A stretch of DNA of 7,047 bases from Porticoccus sp. (GTDB taxonomy: Bacteria > Pseudomonadota > Gammaproteobacteria > Pseudomonadales > Porticoccaceae). Positions 6,449 through 7,047 of the stretch are shown piece by piece; positions within the stretch are counted from its first letter, which is position 1, and the number at the start of each line of letters is the position of its first letter. Position numbers and translations under genes: made by a program. The notes under the pieces were generated by a model that was not told the origin of the DNA, made no database searches, and worked only from the letters and a program-made list of their open reading frames with translations. The DNA lies in the NCBI GenBank assembly GCA_023263825.1, contig JALQUJ010000223.1:1-7047 (forward strand), given 5' to 3'.

Positions 6449-6874
6449 ATGCTTGAGAATTGTAAATCTGCACAAGAACGCTGGGGCGGTGTTAGCACCC
6501 TAATAGATAATTGGTTACAAGAACGCCAAGAAATGCTGGTGTGCCTTTGTGCCCTTGGTGAAATAAACGATTTCAACAGCGAAAACTCTGCCCACCGGGA
6601 AAAACTTAAAAACTTTTGTGAAATTCTCGTTGACTACACCTCTGCTGGACATTTTGAAATTTATGACCAATTGGTCAAAGAGAGCCAAGAACTTAAAGAT
6701 AGCAATGGACTGGAACTCGCCGACAATCTATTTCAAACCATTGATGTAACAACCGAAGTTATTCTGGATTTTAATGATAAATACTTGGAAACCGACGATC
6801 TAAAAACATTGGCTAACGATTTATCCGGCCTGGGAGAATCTTTGACTAACGGCTCGGTGCCGAAGATAAGATGA
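6449..6874 (+). CDS. rsd: Rsd/AlgQ family anti-sigma-70 regulator, C-terminus frameshifted
   Basis: Rsd (AlgQ in Pseudomonas) is a cytosolic all-helical protein that binds region 4 of the housekeeping sigma factor and shifts RNA polymerase towards alternative sigma factors; in Pseudomonas it influences alginate and virulence gene expression. The N-terminus MLENCKSAQERWGG, with LIDNWLQERQEML following, is almost the AlgQ sequence, and VDYTSAGHFEIYDQL (61-75) is the central family motif. This supports the ATG at 6449 despite a weak ribosome-binding site. The uninterrupted frame gives 141 residues, but similarity stops after Gly135: the last six residues (SVPKIR) are not family-like. The expected C-terminus (GAEDKMIEVLH) is encoded from 6856 in the frame one base earlier. 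One missing base near 6854-6855 would explain this, and its repair would give 158 residues, the length I recall for E. coli Rsd. It may be a real mutation, a sequencing error or, less likely, programmed frameshifting. Confidence 0.88.
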   Translation: MLENCKSAQERWGGVSTLIDNWLQERQEMLVCLCALGEINDFNSENSAHREKLKNFCEILVDYTSAGHFEIYDQLVKESQELKDSNGLELADNLFQTIDVTTEVILDFNDKYLETDDLKTLANDLSGLGESLTNGSVPKIR

Positions 6875-6924
6875 TTGAGGTACTACACACTAATCATCGT
6901 GAAAAGATTTTAAGTAGTGATTAA
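6856..6924 (+). pseudogene. rsd: Out-of-frame 3' end of rsd/algQ
   Basis: Read from 6856 in the alternative frame, this stretch gives GAEDKMIEVLHTNHREKIL and four more residues before a TAA at 6922-6924. The E. coli and Pseudomonas proteins have an ..RF.LED..I.VL.. ending at the same place, so this is the displaced C-terminus of the preceding gene. Inserting one T at 6854-6855 would read N-G-F-G-A-E-D-K-M and restore the conserved Phe as well. There is no start codon or ribosome-binding site of its own near the junction, so it is not an independent gene. Confidence 0.8.
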
Positions 6925-6955
6925 CACAACCAGCTATTAAGAAATATAGCCAATA

Positions 6956-6980
6956 AAAAAGGCCCATATAGGGCCTTTTT
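6956..6980. terminator. Bidirectional intrinsic terminator between convergent genes
   Basis: AAAAAGGCCC (6956-6965), loop ATATA, GGGCCTTTTT (6971-6980). The GC core GGCCC/GGGCC is flanked by an A-run on one side and a T-run on the other, so a U-tract follows the hairpin on both strands. It ends rsd transcription from the left and transcription of the FKBP gene from the right. Confidence 0.92.
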
Positions 6981-6992
6981 ATTGAGAATCTA

Positions 6993-7047
6993 TTAGTTAG
7001 AACCTAGAACCTTAAGCAACTCTACTTCGAAAATTAACGTTGCACTT
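6993..7047 (-). CDS. FKBP-type peptidyl-prolyl isomerase, extreme C-terminus (enters from the right edge)
   Basis: Only the last 17 complete codons and the TAA stop (6995-6993) are visible. They read SATLIFEVELLKVLGSN, which matches the final beta strand of FKBP domains (typical form 'P.NATL.FEVELL.I'). These enzymes catalyse cis-trans isomerisation of proline peptide bonds and may act as chaperones in the periplasm or cytosol; the part that would show a signal peptide is outside the window. The gene converges on rsd/algQ and shares the bidirectional terminator. In Pseudomonas aeruginosa an FKBP-type isomerase gene also neighbours algQ as I recall, which strengthens the call. With only 55 bases visible the subfamily (FklB, FkpA or other) cannot be decided. 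Confidence 0.75.
   Translation of the reverse strand, partial: SATLIFEVELLKVLGSN

Overview
The window reads as ordinary chromosome from a free-living gammaproteobacterium. By eye the base composition is moderate (GC in the mid-40s per cent), genes are tightly packed, and the proteins look like the Pseudomonas/Cellvibrio/marine-gammaproteobacterial side of the class. The best clue is the Rsd-family protein, whose N-terminus (MLENCKSAQERWGG) is much closer to Pseudomonas AlgQ than to Escherichia coli Rsd as I remember both. I saw no transposase, integrase, CRISPR array, tRNA or rRNA, so the species is not determinable from this window alone.

Left part, minus strand (1-1927): a two-gene RND efflux operon. 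The periplasmic adaptor gene (1927 to 773) is followed 2 nt later by the start of the inner-membrane RND permease, which runs off the left edge (first 256 residues visible). No outer-membrane factor and no adjacent regulator are visible. A 253-bp divergent intergenic region (1928-2180) separates this operon from the plus-strand genes. It holds a plausible sigma70-type promoter for each direction and a small AT-rich palindrome.

Middle, plus strand (2181-4638): a small uncharacterised protein (76 aa), then gshA (glutamate-cysteine ligase, first step of glutathione synthesis), then acpH (acyl-carrier-protein phosphodiesterase). Gaps are 22 and 21 nt, so they probably form one transcript. gshA and acpH both begin with GTG, and they lie in the same reading frame, separated by one TGA and seven sense codons.

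Right part, plus strand (4795-6924): dsbB (disulfide oxidation), then the holin-like pair lrgA/cidA-type and lrgB-type (overlapping by 1 nt), then an rsd/algQ homologue (anti-sigma-70 family). The rsd reading frame is broken: after residue 135 the frame is lost by one base, and the rest of the conserved C-terminus is readable in the next frame up to a TAA at 6922-6924. A strong bidirectional intrinsic terminator (6956-6980) follows. Beyond it the last codons of an FKBP-type peptidyl-prolyl isomerase enter from the right on the minus strand. The dsbB - algQ - FKBP neighbourhood matches what I remember of Pseudomonas aeruginosa, with the lrgAB-type pair as the extra element here.

I did not find a convincing undescribed system. 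The items most worth a second look are the rsd frameshift, the small ORF ahead of gshA, the holin-like pair placed between dsbB and rsd, and a perfect 9-bp inverted repeat just upstream of dsbB.
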